A stretch of DNA of 64,000 nt from Lotus japonicus (taxonomy: Eukaryota > Streptophyta > Magnoliopsida > Fabales > Fabaceae). Made by a program: the position numbers and the translations under genes. The notes beneath the pieces are model-generated. The model was not told where the DNA came from, did no database searches, and worked only from the letters and a program-made list of their open reading frames with translations. The stretch covers positions 54,861,507-54,925,506 of the forward strand of contig NC_080044.1 of NCBI RefSeq assembly GCF_012489685.1, read 5' to 3'. Position 1 is the stretch's first letter, and every line of letters starts with the position of its first letter. Below, piece after piece: positions 36,094 to 50,900 of the stretch.

Positions 36094-38652
36094 TCATGCC
36101 TTGATGCCAAGGTTGTTAGTAGTACGAGTACTGGCATCAAGAAGGTTCTCCAATGACTTGGTTTTTCTGCTCCGAACTCTACCTGTTTCCTTCAACAATT
36201 CATCCAACCTTCTCTTCTCATCAACAACTTCAGGATTTGCTGTCCCAAGCTTTTCCTCCCTCACGGTGACAATGTACTCCAGAATATCAATTGCCTCATC
36301 CAACCTGGAATAGAATATCACAGTGCATGAGGAAAAAAACTATCAAGTAACCATTTCATGTAATTTAAACATCTCAGAAGCCATGAATCCAGAAATTTCA
36401 AGTAATTGTTATTTTCTGAATCTGTGTCTTCTTCTTTTTCTTAAGAATAGGACAAGGATAATGTTTTTTTGGTAATAATAGGCATTAAACTCATCATTAC
36501 TATTAGGGGCTCAACCTGATTATGTGATCACAAACAATGTACTATCCTGCTTCACATAGTACCCGTTTGGATGCAAATCAAAGAGTATTTATTGGAGCTT
36601 ATTTAGCATCTTTTCTAGTAGATAACCTTCAATAAGCTCCAACAAGGCCTCTATCCAAACGGGCTCATAATGCCACAATAGAAGGATGCAAATACTAGCT
36701 CTAGTAGTGAAAAAAGATATGCAAATAGAAGAAGGTATAACCTAACAAAAATAAACAATCATGAAAGGTGGATAAATATACCTGCCAATTGCATCAAACG
36801 TGCCAGCAAGGTTGCTACATACCCCAAGGGTTTCAGGGTGATAGGATCCATATTCTAGTTCTAAAATAATCTTTGCTTCTTCAAATAATTCTGCAGCCTC
36901 ATTTAATGCATTGAGCTGCACACAAGTAAGTCCCATCTGATTAAGAACAATACCAAAGTAGGTTGATTTCTTCTCTCCGGTAGCGCGAAGCTTCGAGACA
37001 GCATTCTTGAAAGAATTATACGATTGAGTATAGTTCCCTAACATGAAGTACATGACCCCAATCTGAGCTTCAATTCCTGCTATTGTGCTTTGCTGACCAG
37101 GGGCATCATTGTATATCTCTAATGCCTTGTGCAGCAAGTTAAGTGCCTGATCAAGCTCATTCATTGATTCATAGATAGCTGAAACATTCATAAAACCACT
37201 TGCAATCTCCTGCGGAGGCACCCCAGACATGGGATTCTCATATATCCTAAGAGCATTCTCACAATATGATTTTGATTCCTTTATTCTCCATGTCCTGTTA
37301 TACAAGTCGGCCAGACGAACAAAGACTAATCCCACAGCAGGATGATTCTCTCCTTTGTGAGTCTTGAAAACTGTTAGCGCTTTCTGATATGCGAAGATGG
37401 CCTCATCATATCTAGCCAAGGATAAGTACGTGTCGCCAATGCTGCAGTCAACAGATGCCACTTCCACTTCCTGTCCATTTGCCACCATTGCCATGCTTGC
37501 TAGAACAAGATGCTCCAGCGCCGCTTCATGATGCCCATTTATTTCACATATAAGTCCCATCAGCCTCCTGTCAGCAGCTTCTTCAAGAGATGAGGGTGAA
37601 CCATTTGATCTGTGAATATCAAGAGCCATCTGGCACAGCCTATCTGCCTCATCAAATTGCAGTGCTTGAAAATTAGCTTCAGCCACGTACCGGCATGTTT
37701 CGCCGACTCTCGGGTCTGCTTCTCCCAACACTTGCATCTGAACTTTCAGCCCTGAGGTGTAGCACATAATTGAATTCTCAATCTGGCCTAACATAGCATA
37801 TGTGTCTCCCAATTGCATGTATCCGGCAAATTTAGCAGTGGCGTGTTGTTCGCCTTCCTCAATCACAGGAATCTCAATTGAGCGCTCGATAATTGGAATT
37901 GCCTCGATGTAAAGCCCCAAGCTGCAATATATTGCTGCTGTTACATGTAAACACATTACCAGCTCCAAACTCGGTTTCCCCTTAGCAGCCTTCTCAAACA
38001 ATTTTGTTGCTTGAAGAGCTAACTCAAGAGCTTTCTCTGGATTTTCTCCTGATGAAATCATGTCCCTTGCTTGCTTCAGTAAAACTGGTCCCAGCTCAGG
38101 CTTGTCTACTGTTGAATCAGTGGAAATCTCAACTCGACCAAGCGAAAGTGATCTTCGGGTAGAAGAATGTTTAGGCTTTGTCACACGAGCAACTCCAGTG
38201 TTTTGTTTTCTCACAGGATTAACATTCTTCTTTTCGACAGGAGGTTTTGCAGGAGGACACTTTCCCTTTGGTGTTGATTTTGATGACTTGTTAGTTGGAG
38301 ACTGAAACCCATTCACCTTTTCCAACTTCTTATCATTCCAAGGACTACCCATTCTAGAAGATGCTTCGCTGCTATAGCCCCCTCCCCTCTTCTTTCCCCC
38401 AACTAGACGGCGGAATTCTGAATCAACACTAGACTCTTCAATATCCGAACCGAAACTTCGTGTCGAGGGTGATTGATCAGAACTTTGCATGTCATAAAGC
38501 CGATCAACGGAGGCGGCACGTTGATGTCTTTGTGGAGTCCTTGGGGGCTTGATTGGAGTTAAGGTTTCCTTAGAGGGTAAAGTGTTATCAATCTCATTTA
38601 TTTCATTTACTCTCCCTTCATCATGAACTACAACTGCAACAATTCCTGGCAT
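36094..38652 (-). CDS. KLCR: Kinesin light chain-related TPR protein
   Basis: A 693-residue protein from two coding exons, 38652-36782 and 36304-36094; a further intron sits in the 5' UTR (acceptor near 38680, donor near 39024). Residues 1-185 are low-complexity and basic (Ser, Pro, Lys; includes SSDQSPSTRSFGSDIEES). From about 190 on, the chain is helical TPR repeats: ALELALQATKLFEKAAKG, EAIPIIERSIEI, AKFAGYMQLGDTYAMLGQ, SVDCSIGDTYLSLARYDEA, HPAVGLVFVRLADLYNR, SGFMNVSAIYESMNELDQA and so on. Plant members (KLCR/CMU) bind microtubules and help hold cellulose synthase tracks; there is no kinesin motor. Which paralogue this is cannot be told from memory. The tail after the last TPR (ETGRVRSRKTKSLENLL) is basic. 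Start is the first ATG of the exon. Confidence 0.9.
36561..36665. mobile_element. Small fold-back repeat in the TPR gene intron
   Basis: About 105 bp with inverted ends (CCCGTTTGGAT and ATCCAAACGGG) and inner mirrored TATTGGAGCTTATT / AATAAGCTCCAA. It looks like a small hAT- or similar MITE, but no target duplication could be fixed. Confidence 0.55.
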
Positions 38653-39281
38653 CTTTTATTCCCTTGGAATTGAGAACCTACAAAATAAATCTTACTCAAG
38701 GATAAACAAAATCCAAATAAAAAAATAACAGTAAGGATAAAGCAAATGTTATAATATGATAATTGAAAGTCATGCAAAGCAAAATGAAAAGAATGCATTT
38801 GAAGATGAAGCCTGGTAAAAAGGGTGAAAGGGAATCTAAATTGGCAAGCATCAAGGTACAATGTGTAAATTTATTATTGTAACACAAATAGTTTTAGACA
38901 ATACAATGATAAATAACCAAATTGCACATGATTAATTAGACAAGGCACATCAATTTCATAACCAAGGATGTAGCAAACATGAATGTTCATTAAAACAAGA
39001 AGATAAAAGGAATGCTATTGTACCTTAACAATGAGCACCAAACCAAGGCAGAGAAGCAGAGAATTGAAGAGAAAAGAGAGGAAATGGTACAAAATGCGGA
39101 ACAATGATGAGAATTGAAAGGAGGAAGAAGAAATGACGAGAAAAATGGAAGGTTTTCTGGTTGTGCAGAGTTGGAATGGAATGGAATTTCTGCGATTCCT
39201 CTTCCCAAACCAACCGCGCGCAACCTGCAACTGCTCTTGCTCTGTTTGTTTGTTCGTTTTTTCCCTCAACGGCATCACCAT

Positions 39282-39291
39282 GCCACGTGGC
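39282..39291. promoter_or_regulatory. Palindromic G-box upstream of the TPR gene
   Basis: GCCACGTGGC lies just upstream of the inferred 5' UTR exon (39024 to about 39270). It is the core bound by plant bZIP and bHLH factors. Position makes a promoter role plausible; this is inference. Confidence 0.4.
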
Positions 39292-39399
39292 AGGGGCAGG
39301 CATTTAAGCCTATCAGAAGGACGATTATGCCCCTCAAAAACATGGACATTGAAACCAGGAGACAACTAGTACAAATTAGTAATTAATTTTAATGAGTCT

Positions 39400-41390
39400 C
39401 CATAAATTAAAACTGATATTCTAGAGTTTTAGATAATTTTGTGAGCTTCAGTTGGCACAACTTGGTGGGCAACCCTCGTTCGGAAAATTATCAGAAGTGG
39501 GCATTTATTGATCTCCTCAACATGTCATTGACGCCCACGGTAGTTTAGAGCTGATTTCTTTGTCTTCTACCAATTTTGTTAAAATAATAAGTCTTAAGTA
39601 GAGTTTTGATTCATTTGAGAATTTTTTGTTTTGATTGACATCTAATACTTGAGAATTTTTGTTTTTATTCACAACTAATATTAACACTTCTATGTTTCAA
39701 AAAAAAAATTATTAACACTTCTAGTTCTAGTCCCGTGATTATGCCTATAATATGTAAAAAGAACAAAATTCTTTAATTTTTTGCAACATACATAAAACAT
39801 TGTTTGATTATTAGTTGCGGACCAACACAATTCTTGCCCACCTTTCTTTCAACACTTTCTTCTTTCATGCCTTATTATCCATTCTATCAACATCACTTTC
39901 TTGATTCTTCTTTCACGCCTTATCATCCATAGTAAGTGTTTGGCATTAATTGAGACTGGTTTTGATAGACGTCCAAGTTTCTTATTACGTTATTTATAGC
40001 GTTAAGCTATTAGTAGTGAATATCACTTTGAATGGTTTACATAAATTCCCATCATTTTGCACAAGGGACAAAGTAATAAACTATACTCCCACGTTATTTT
40101 TAAATATACACTATTCTCCTGAACAAATAAGTGTCTTACGCTTACATTTAGTTTTAATACAAAAAATGCTTGTGATAATTTTTTACCGATTTTTTATTCT
40201 CCGTATCATTGGCATATAATTTTGAACTTCCACCATCAACTAAGGTAAATTAGAATATGAAATTATATTAGTGAGGGATCAGTTCTCTTATTCTGTAAAT
40301 TCATTGTACTTCTCTTTTCTCTCTCTTCTCTTGTATTGGGTTGAAGTACCCCTTGTACTTCATTTTAATATATTTCATTTGCTTATAAAAAAAAAATACA
40401 TCAAAGAAGGATTGCCAGAAATTCCGCAGATGTAGAATCCCAACTTAATAAACACATGCCAATAACATATATAAAATCCGCAAGCCAATACTTACATCAA
40501 AATGAACATCTATCATAAGGTCTCAAAAGAACAACAATATGAAAGGTTTATGCAGGAGGAATCAAATACAACTAAAAAGTAAGAAAATGACTTATCCTTA
40601 TAGCAATTAGAATTAACCAAAATACTAGCCACCGCATGTTGAGGGTCTACCAAAAAGATAACAACTCATGCGTCATGCGTAGATCAACAAAGCTTAAGAA
40701 CTCACTGCCATGAAACTTGTGAATTAGCTAATTGAAAGAAAACCAAAGGGGTGAGTCACCAATAGGACAAAGGGAGCAAAGGGGACAAGCAGTTAAAGTA
40801 AATATAGAGTGTAATTCAATCTATTCCAAAACCCTTGTGATGAGGAAGAAGAGCTAAGTTTCTTCTTGTGACTCTAAGCATTAACAATTAGTAACAAAGA
40901 ATTCATATAAGAATTCCCAACCACTATACCTATGCCGTAAAATCTAAGATTTAGTCGTTATAGTCTTCTATAATCATATTCACTACTCATAAAACCACAA
41001 TAGTAATTTCCTAAATTTTAGCTTTAGAGTTTTACCTCAAATAGCTTCAAATAACACTACATAATAGATGGATAATATATCTTTATTAACTCAAACCAGT
41101 CACAACCTCATGCTATATTTGCACATATTTTCTCTTTTTAGTTCATTCACTAATACATCACACATCATATATTTCATTTCTCTATCTTCAACCCTTTTTA
41201 TTCTCTTAATGAAAAGGGGTGCTTTATTTTTCCATTTTGTTCAAAATGCATATAGACCAAACTTCAATCTAATCAGTGTGTAATATACAAGAAAACACAC
41301 ATATATAAAGCATAAAATACAGGGGACTAGGGGAGCATGAGTAAATAACAGGGAAGCATGTTCTTAATAAGATAACAAAATGAAAGGTAA
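39400..41390. other. Intergenic DNA with a probable LINE 3' tail
   Basis: No gene recognised. The stretch at about 40300-40397 (TTGGGTTGAAGTACCCCTTG, TTTAATATATTTCATTTGC, then an A-run) resembles the 3' end of plant LINEs, plus strand; ends and target duplication are unclear. Confidence 0.35.
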
Positions 41391-41399
41391 TATTATTAA

Positions 41400-42020
41400 A
41401 CAATTCAAACATGCAAACCTTAAAAATTAGGGGACAGATATGAAGCTAATTAAGGAAATTGAAACCAGATGAAATTGTTGACACTGTGTTCGTTAGATGA
41501 TGTGTGGAAAAAAAGAGGAAAGTTCATTGAACTCAATCCAAAAGCCCTTTTTACTCTTTCTTTCCACACAACTCTACCAAACACCGCATTAAGATAGAGA
41601 TTCAGTATCGGATAAGGTGCGAGGCTCAGATTTCGCACACAGATGGGAACGATCGTTGAAAAAGCAATACCGCCATGGATGGCTGCAACTAGATTAGAAA
41701 TGACAGATCTGTCAATTTCAAGCTCCGATCAAGTTGCCCCGCCACCGGCGACATTCTTTGACGGCGACCGATCACCCATCCGTTCCACACTCCGAAACCA
41801 TCGTCATTGCCTCTAAGAGAGAGAGAAAGAGAGACTGAGGTTGAGGTATGAAAGGGAATGGAATTGGAGATGCTCAAAGGTTCAGAGAGAGAGAGAGAGA
41901 TGGAGATGGATAAAATTGACTTGAAGCTTTGCTTTGTTCTGCTAAGAGAGAGAGAGAGAGAGAGATTAGGGTTTGGTTATTACATCAATGAGAAATCTCA
42001 GCGTGTGTGACGGAGTGTGT
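41400..42020 (-). other. Possible transcript leader without a clear coding sequence
   Basis: On the minus strand this has the look of a plant 5' leader: a telo-box AAACCCTAA (41966-41974), then two CT-rich tracts (about 41947-41965 and 41886-41900), then short frames. No protein of note follows. On the plus strand a 58-codon frame starts at an ATG near 41642 (MGTIVEKAIPPWMAATRLEM), with no known domain. It could be a non-coding RNA or the first exon of a lost gene; neither is shown. Confidence 0.25.
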
Positions 42021-42365
42021 GTAAACCCTGATCTACCCTAACGCCCTCACTATCACTGAGATTTTATGTAGACGACTCAGCTGGTGCTTTTTCATTTTTA
42101 CCAGTTCTGCCCTTCTCACAGTTACTATGATTGGAATAAGGATAATTGGATCAAGGGTATTTTAGGCTTTGTATAATTTATATTGGGCCTTTTGCTTTTG
42201 GGTTCTGCTCTAGCAAATGGGCTAAATTTCTATGATTTTATTTTATTTTTCTTCTAATTTTGCTAAAATTGTGTTCTACTTTTTAAATGCATTAGTCCAC
42301 TCCATGTTTGCTCAGTTGGCAAGAACACACTTCTTCCCATAAGATTGTGTGTTTAATTTCTGTTG

Positions 42366-42616
42366 ATGATGTAAGGTTGTGTTGATAAATCATCTGTAAG
42401 TACCTTTTTATAAGCGACCTGTGGTCCTTGAGACATCCCATAACTTGTGGTAATTGGAGTTGAAATCACTCAAATTTTTGTATATTTGATTTCCGCTACC
42501 GGTGTGAGGGTTGTGTTGGTGAACAATTTGTAAGTACCTTTGTAAGCATACATGTCGTCCTAGAGACATCTCTTAACTTGTTGTGGCGATTGGAGCTGAA
42601 CTCACTCAAATTTTTT
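42366..42616. repeat. Imperfect direct repeat of about 115 bp
   Basis: Two related copies (about 42370-42480 and 42505-42616) share GGTTGTGTTG, GTAAGTACCTTT, GAGACATC and ACTCAAATTTTT. No gene is seen in the surrounding 42.1-43.9 kb. Confidence 0.6.
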
Positions 42617-43961
42617 GTTATAAAAAATGTAGCATCCTATCGAACAATGAGGTGTGGCGTGGTGATTACCCATCTCATCCCTTGATAATGAGGTGAGTTA
42701 GCACTTCTATAACACTCACATTTATCTCAATTCAAGGAAAATAGTAGAGGTTCGAACCTGCAACATGTTAGATACAAGATCTTGTCACATTTAAGTTGAT
42801 TTTTTTAAACATATCAGCCTATGCATTGATTTAATCTTATAAATCTACTTAAAAATGGACTTATAAACCTATTTAAATACCTCACTTAAGAGGTGAAATA
42901 CAATCTCGTTTATCCATTCTAAGCCACTAACTATAAACAGACATTATAGATAGTTTCATTTCAGAGTATTTTAGCTTATTAACCCACAAAGCTTAGCTTA
43001 TTTATGTATTTACACCTAAGTTTGTTTGTTATTCTACATAATTTTCACACTATGAACATGCTTTTAAATGGGCTAAAATGTTTGGCTTAGAAAAAAAAGA
43101 TCATGGGAGGTAACAACTCAGATTCAAACCTCAATTTTTTAAGCAAGTCAAACATATTTTATTTTCTTGCCTAATTTATGGTTCACGAATCAACGAGTTT
43201 TGGGTATGAAAAAACAGTGTGGAAAAGAAACATGTCAAACCCCACATTTAACATAGGTTTTTATTTTTTATTAAAAAATATAATAGTTATGAGACTTTGT
43301 TAAATAAGGCAATTGCCTCCAAGTGGTAAGAGTTGGGGAAATATATGAGTTGTGAGGAAAAAGTTCAAGATCAATTCCTGCGGGTGTAATTTATCTTTCT
43401 GACGGAAAAAAAAGCCTATCAACTTTTATTTTTGAAATTAACTATTTGCTATATTTACTAATTTGTATTCATGCAAATAAAAAACGAAAAATAATGGAAC
43501 CCTCACTTTTAACTTATGAAACAAACTCTTTATAAAAAAAAAAACTTATGAAACAAACTCATTTAAAAAAAAAAAATACTCATGAAACAAACTATTTTAA
43601 AAATTTATTCTTGCAAAAAAATATTTTGGAGATTTTGATGTTCAATGTTATAATTTTTCAATAAAAGTGAGAAAAATAAAACACCTTCAATTTTTATTCT
43701 GGAAAATAACTTATAATTTTTTTTTAAATTAACTACTATAATTAATTTGTATTCATGCAAAATAAATCATATTTGGAAGCTAGCTTTCAAGTTTCATTAT
43801 GTTCTAATGAAAATGAAGAAACAAAAATGTGGAAAAACTACGAAATACTTTTGAGAATTGTCAACTGCGGAATTTGGTGAATATGCTAATAAAACTTGCG
43901 AATTGTCAATTACACGTGTTTTGTACGAAAACGAAAAAAAATGCGAAAATAAAACTGAAAA

Positions 43962-44041
<80 letters not shown>
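43962..44041 (-). tRNA. tRNA-Leu (anticodon UAG)
   Basis: An 80-nt cytosolic-type class II tRNA. Acceptor stem GACAGTT pairs with AGCTGTC (one G-U), discriminator A. D-arm has TGGCCGAGTGGTCTAAGGC, the anticodon stem is CCAGA/TCTGG with loop TTTAGGC (anticodon TAG, reading CUA-type Leu codons), then a variable arm TCCGAAAGG and T-arm GTGGGTTCAAATCCCAC with an intact GGTTCAAAT. CCA is not encoded. A TTTTATTTT run follows within about 20 bp as a Pol III terminator. No intron. Confidence 0.96.
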
Positions 44042-44043
<2 letters not shown>

Positions 44044-44213
44044 GTTGGTATTAAACCCTTTTGATTCTATTTATATTAAACCTAATAGGGTCCATATCAT
44101 CACTTAAACAATATACAATTAAACAACTATTTTTTATATAATAATTATAGCCTAATATTTTATAGCTATCACTCTTCATGTTAACATGGATGTCTATGTT
44201 TTTACTAGTTATG

Positions 44214-44434
44214 GGGTCTCCCCAATATGTACCACTTTTAGAATGGTGGAATTTTACACCATTTACTTTGATTGGTTATAATAGGTCAACACATTAATTT
44301 TTTTTTTAAATATCGTTAAAAATGTGTTATATATTAAATTTCTTTAAAAAATGATGTGTTGACTTATTATAGCAGGTAAAAAAAGTAGTGTAAAATTGCA
44401 CCACTTTAAAAGTGGTGCATATTAGAGATCACCC
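44214..44434. mobile_element. 221-bp palindromic MITE
   Basis: Ends GGGTCTCCCCAATATGTACC and GGTGCATATTAGAGATCACCC are inverted, and the flanks carry an 8-bp duplication TAGTTATG (44206-44213, 44435-44442). The middle is AT-rich. Class is uncertain between hAT and MULE (8 or 9 bp depending on end placement). Confidence 0.75.
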
Positions 44435-44442
44435 TAGTTATG

Positions 44443-45022
44443 ATAATAATTGTTAGGATTTTTTTATCACAACAGTCCATTTCCAATGCATATGGAGTGG
44501 AGAAAAGAGAGAAAATACATGATGTGATGAGTGATATGAATAAACAAACTAGAGAAATAAAAGAGAGATAAATAGAAAATGAGATGCAATGAAATGGAAA
44601 ATAGTAGAAGTGGGAATAAATATACGATTTTATTGTTGTTATTGCATAAACTATCGTAGAAATAAGAAAAAATTGATCAAACTACAACGTCATAAATATG
44701 TATATAATTGATCAAGATGTCAAACTAGTGTGGACCATTAATATTTTGGTCCACGGGTGCACCAGAGTATTTCAGGCTTTGCCCCTTTTTCCTCCTTCCT
44801 AATTTGCTTGCCATACCACTTTGCAACCGCCCATCCCGCGGATGACGCCCTCCTCTGCCTTTTGTTATGTCTCATATAAGTCATGCGACTTCCCCCTTTG
44901 TTGTATAACACAAATCTAGGCGCGAAAGAAAAACAAGGGTGAGACTTGACAAAAAACTGCAAAACAAGGTGCGCATCAAACTAGATCGTGAAGCAGAGAG
45001 ACGACAATGGACAAACAACAAC
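44443..45022. other. Spacer without recognisable gene
   Basis: Includes a 74-codon minus frame (44738-44962) with no known domain. Nothing firm. Confidence 0.35.
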
Positions 45023-45030
45023 TCAAGTGT

Positions 45031-46696
<1,666 letters not shown>

Positions 46697-46704
46697 TCAA
46701 GTGT

Positions 46705-47460
46705 GGCAGTGGTTGCAGTGCCGGATTTTGTGAAGATCTATAACGATCTAGGCGCATAAAAAAATGAACTTGTGCGAACAAACTAAAAATTGAGATGACA
46801 AGTAGACCGATAGAGAAGCATGCGACAACATCATCTTGAACTACCAGAAGCCTTAGTGGCACCATGTGCTCGTCGTTGTGGATGTCGACATCAGAGGATG
46901 GAGAGCTTGGGCGTGGGAGTAGGGAAGGAAAGTTTGTCAGTTTACATTTTTACCCTTTTACAATCCATTCAATCCTAACCATCAAGTTAAAGAATATTCT
47001 AATATTCTCATATCTATTGACAAGTAATCATGGTGTAACGCTGAACCAAAATAGAAATGGCCCACTACCATTCACCCTATTGATCATTCAAAATTACATT
47101 TTCCTTAAGAAAAACAGCAAATAGAAGAGAGGTAAAAAATATGAGACTTTCCCTTCATTTTATTTCTGACTTTACCAAAGAGGACATTTCAAAAGAAAGA
47201 AGGAAGGAAAACGAAATGAGATTTTTTTTATGAAATGAGATCAATAGGCTATTTTTTTTGGTATGATATTATTGCCAGAAAATTGATAAATTTACGTAAC
47301 TTCAGATGACAATTGTTAAAAAACTAAAAAAAGAAAAATATTTATTAAAAAGTGCACCTCTTAAAAAATGAGTTAAGTTTCATTTACACCTTTTAAAAGG
47401 TAGAGATGAGGTGTTGAAAATGTAGCAATAGGAAAAAAAAAAAAAGAAAGTAAGAGATGT
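46705..47460. other. Spacer without recognisable gene
   Basis: No gene recognised; an 86-codon plus frame (46864-47124) has no known domain. Confidence 0.35.
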
Positions 47461-47474
47461 AATTGATGATATGA

Positions 47475-47640
47475 TTTTTTTTTTGAAATTCGGTTTCATT
47501 CAATTAAGAAGAAGTCATGGAATACATCATCATGGAGCCTCTTCAATCCAAACCGTAAAAGTTAAAATCAAAATGAAAAGCAAGCTTAGCTAGAGCGTCA
47601 GCCGCTCTATCGCCCGCCCTGCGGACAAAACTATATTCAA
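47475..47640 (-). mobile_element. LINE 3' end, heavily truncated
   Basis: On the minus strand: a peptide like the tail of a LINE RNase H domain (GDRAADALAKLAF), a short 3' UTR, and a poly(A) tail (T-run at 47475-47484). About 165 bp remain. No target duplication could be fixed with confidence. Confidence 0.55.
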
Positions 47641-47921
47641 AAGAAAGAGATAGATAAAAAATGGAGTGGTGGTTATGAATGAAGCATAACTCCTTAAAAT
47701 TACTAATATGTTAAACACATCAATTTTCCAATACATATTTTTTACTCTTTATTTCTTAATCAGTTACCAAACCCCTAAAATAGAGATCAATTCAGGAGAG
47801 GATTATACATTTTTTTTTTGGAAAGGAGGATTATACATATTGATCAAACACAGTTTTGGTTCTTAGGATTAATTGGAATATATAATACTACACTTCATGT
47901 GAGATGATTGAAAAGAGAAAC

Positions 47922-50900
47922 CTAAGCAGTGGAAGCAGAGTTATGGCCAACATCACCACATTTTGGTAAGCATCTCAGAATTAGATTACTTTGACGTGGT
48001 TTATAAGTGGAGAAAAATTCTGGATCCTGCTCAAGTGATTCTGTATAGTTCTCCAAAATTGAAACTATCTCATCAAAATGTGGCCTTTTATTTGGATTGC
48101 TTGACCAACATCTGTTGATGAGATGACTAAATGCCAGTGGACAGTCAGATGGTAACTGAGGCCTTGCATTCTACACAAAATCCACCATAAAGGAGTTAGC
48201 ATAAAATATAAATAGACAAAACATATGAAGTATTCCACGATTATGTGCATTTTTGTTATACACAATTAATTTTGGATAAAATTGATTTTGATGAAATTGA
48301 TGATAGTAAATTCGAGTTGAAGGTTATATATGTTAGGGTACATTTATGCAATAATTGATTTTTGTAAGATAATATTGTAAAATCTCTGAAATTGAATATA
48401 TTCAATTGCGAAGCTACTCTCTCTATAGCTTCTAGCAAAATTGAGTTTGTGATTGAAATAAATTCTGCAAAAGACACCCAAACATTCGTATCGTCATTCA
48501 AAATTGATTTTACTCCATCATAATTGACTCTAAGGTTCGGAAACGGGATACCACATACACTTATACAATGGCTAGGCTTCACTTGTCATGTGGGAAAATA
48601 GTAACAGAACCCACCTTCAGTTATTTAGTGTTCTATACATTGACCTAAAGATATTGCAGCATGTGCAAAAACATAGAACGTGAAAGGTTGGATTGGTTCA
48701 TATATATATGTGTGTGTTCTATGCATGTGAGAGAGAAGGCAGGGGTGGTAGCAATGATTGATTTTGATGAATATGGATAGCAGATACCGAATCATGAAAC
48801 ATGAATATTGCAAAAGCTTAATCATCTTTGATGTCCGACAAAATAGAGAAGCTTTTAAGCTTGGGGTAATATAATATTGTTGATGAGGTGTCATGCTTTG
48901 ATAAACAAGACTAACACAAACATAGCACATGCTCTTTGGAGTTCATACTATCTAGATAATGAGTGATAGCTGCACCCTATGTCCACATATTGAAATCTTC
49001 TGTACTCAATCTTATTCTCTGTATCACCAGTAAAATTTAAGTTTGTAAGTACTCCACTCATGTATTTTTTAATTGATATGAAAAAAATTCATTGGTGGAA
49101 AATGCAACTGAGATCCTATTTAGGAACAAAAGATCTTATCACATATCCACACGTTTGAAGATATAGGACACATTAGTCATGAAAATTACCTGCTCACAAT
49201 AGAGTATGCAATGGAGCCTATCACTTTATGCAGATCTAAGCATATTCATGTAATGTTACAGCTCACATATGTTTATTAGGCAAATAAGCATATTGATCAT
49301 CTGACAAATCCATGCAATTTCTAGGCTTCAATTCCATTCACAATAAGTATATTACCACAAGATTATTAGTATCACGTTGGATTAGCTTCTATTCCCAGAT
49401 AATCAATTCTAACGTCCAGAAGCTGCTTCAAAATCAATTGTATGCACTAATTAACTTTTGAGACAATAGCAATACCTTGTGGGTGACTGCATATGCTGCT
49501 TGTTCTGGTGTCATGTTGTCAAATGGTGTCAATCCAGTTAAAAGCTCCCATAGAACTATGGCGAAACTATAGACATCTACTTTCTTGGTGTGATGCTTTT
49601 CTTTGATCATTTCAGGTGCCATCCAACGGTAAGTCCCTGTGAATCCTTTAACACTGCCACATTGGGATTCTAAGCAAGAGATCCCAAAATCTGCCACTTT
49701 CACACACATATCCTCACCCAACAGCAGATTTTCTGATTTGAGGTCCCTGTGAAGTATGCCTTGAGAATGAAGAAATTGCATTCCCCTTGCAATGTCTAAG
49801 GCTAATTTCAGAACTAGTTTGTGAGGAACTGAATGTGGTTCTTGCTGATGCAGGTATTTTCCCAATGAGCCCCCAGCCATGTATTCAGTGATTATGCAGA
49901 ACACAGGAGGTTTTTTGCAAGCTGCAACAAACTACAGGACCAATAAAATGTCAATATCTGAGTAAAAATGTTTTATTTATTTGTTATTTAGCAGTTGCTT
50001 CCTTTAATTACATATAAAACATTCTTTCCTCTCAAGAAAAGCAATTCTAGGAAGCAACTGCTACTACACAGGAGGTATTAAGGGCGTGTTTGGATCGGCA
50101 TTGACACAATTGATTTTCTGATAAATTGATTTTGGTAAAATTGGTTATAGTAGAAGTAAGTTGAGAGTGAAGTGATTTATGTTTGGATATACTTATGAAA
50201 AAACGGTTTTTGTAAGGTATTGTTGTAAATACAGTTGTAAAATCTCACAATTGATTATGTTTAAAGCAGAAGCGACTCTCTCTAACTTTCAATGGAAGTG
50301 ATTTTAGAACTGAAATCAATTCTGTAAAATGACTCTCAAACATCTATATTGTTATCTAAAGTTTTTCCTTCATCAAATCTGAATTGATGCTGAAGTTCCC
50401 CAACAGAGAATCAAACATTAAGTGCTTGTCTGCTAGCACTCATGTGATAGGCCACCATGCCAAATCAACTTTAAATAGAATTAATTCACTAAAAGACCTG
50501 TTAGGAACAACATCCACATCATGCCTAGAATCATAATACATGAACATGCATGAGAGAGATAGCTTAAATCAAAGATAAATTTCTCCACTTTTGCTCAGTT
50601 TCATGCAATTGGGATGGACACATGAGGAATTGTAGTTCGGCAAGTACCTTTGGCAATTTTAACTTTACAAGAACGTGTTCCTGGACCCCTTTTCCAACTA
50701 AACTTAATCTATTCCGGAATAACCACAGCAATGCAAATGTAATAAAATCTCCTTTACTCCATAAATTCTTTTTGCTGATAAATTGATTCATCTTTTAATA
50801 CTACCTAGTTATTATAGCAAGACAATATAGCAGCAGCAATGAACGTCTGAAGTGTAGTGGCAAGGTGACCTTGGCAGGAATAGAAGGCTTAACTCATACA

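Noticed and set aside
38060..38305. Plus-strand frame within the TPR gene
   Set aside because: Shadow of the long minus-strand TPR coding exon.
39015..39386. Several overlapping frames on both strands upstream of the TPR gene
   Set aside because: They fall in its 5' UTR exon and promoter; none has a known domain.
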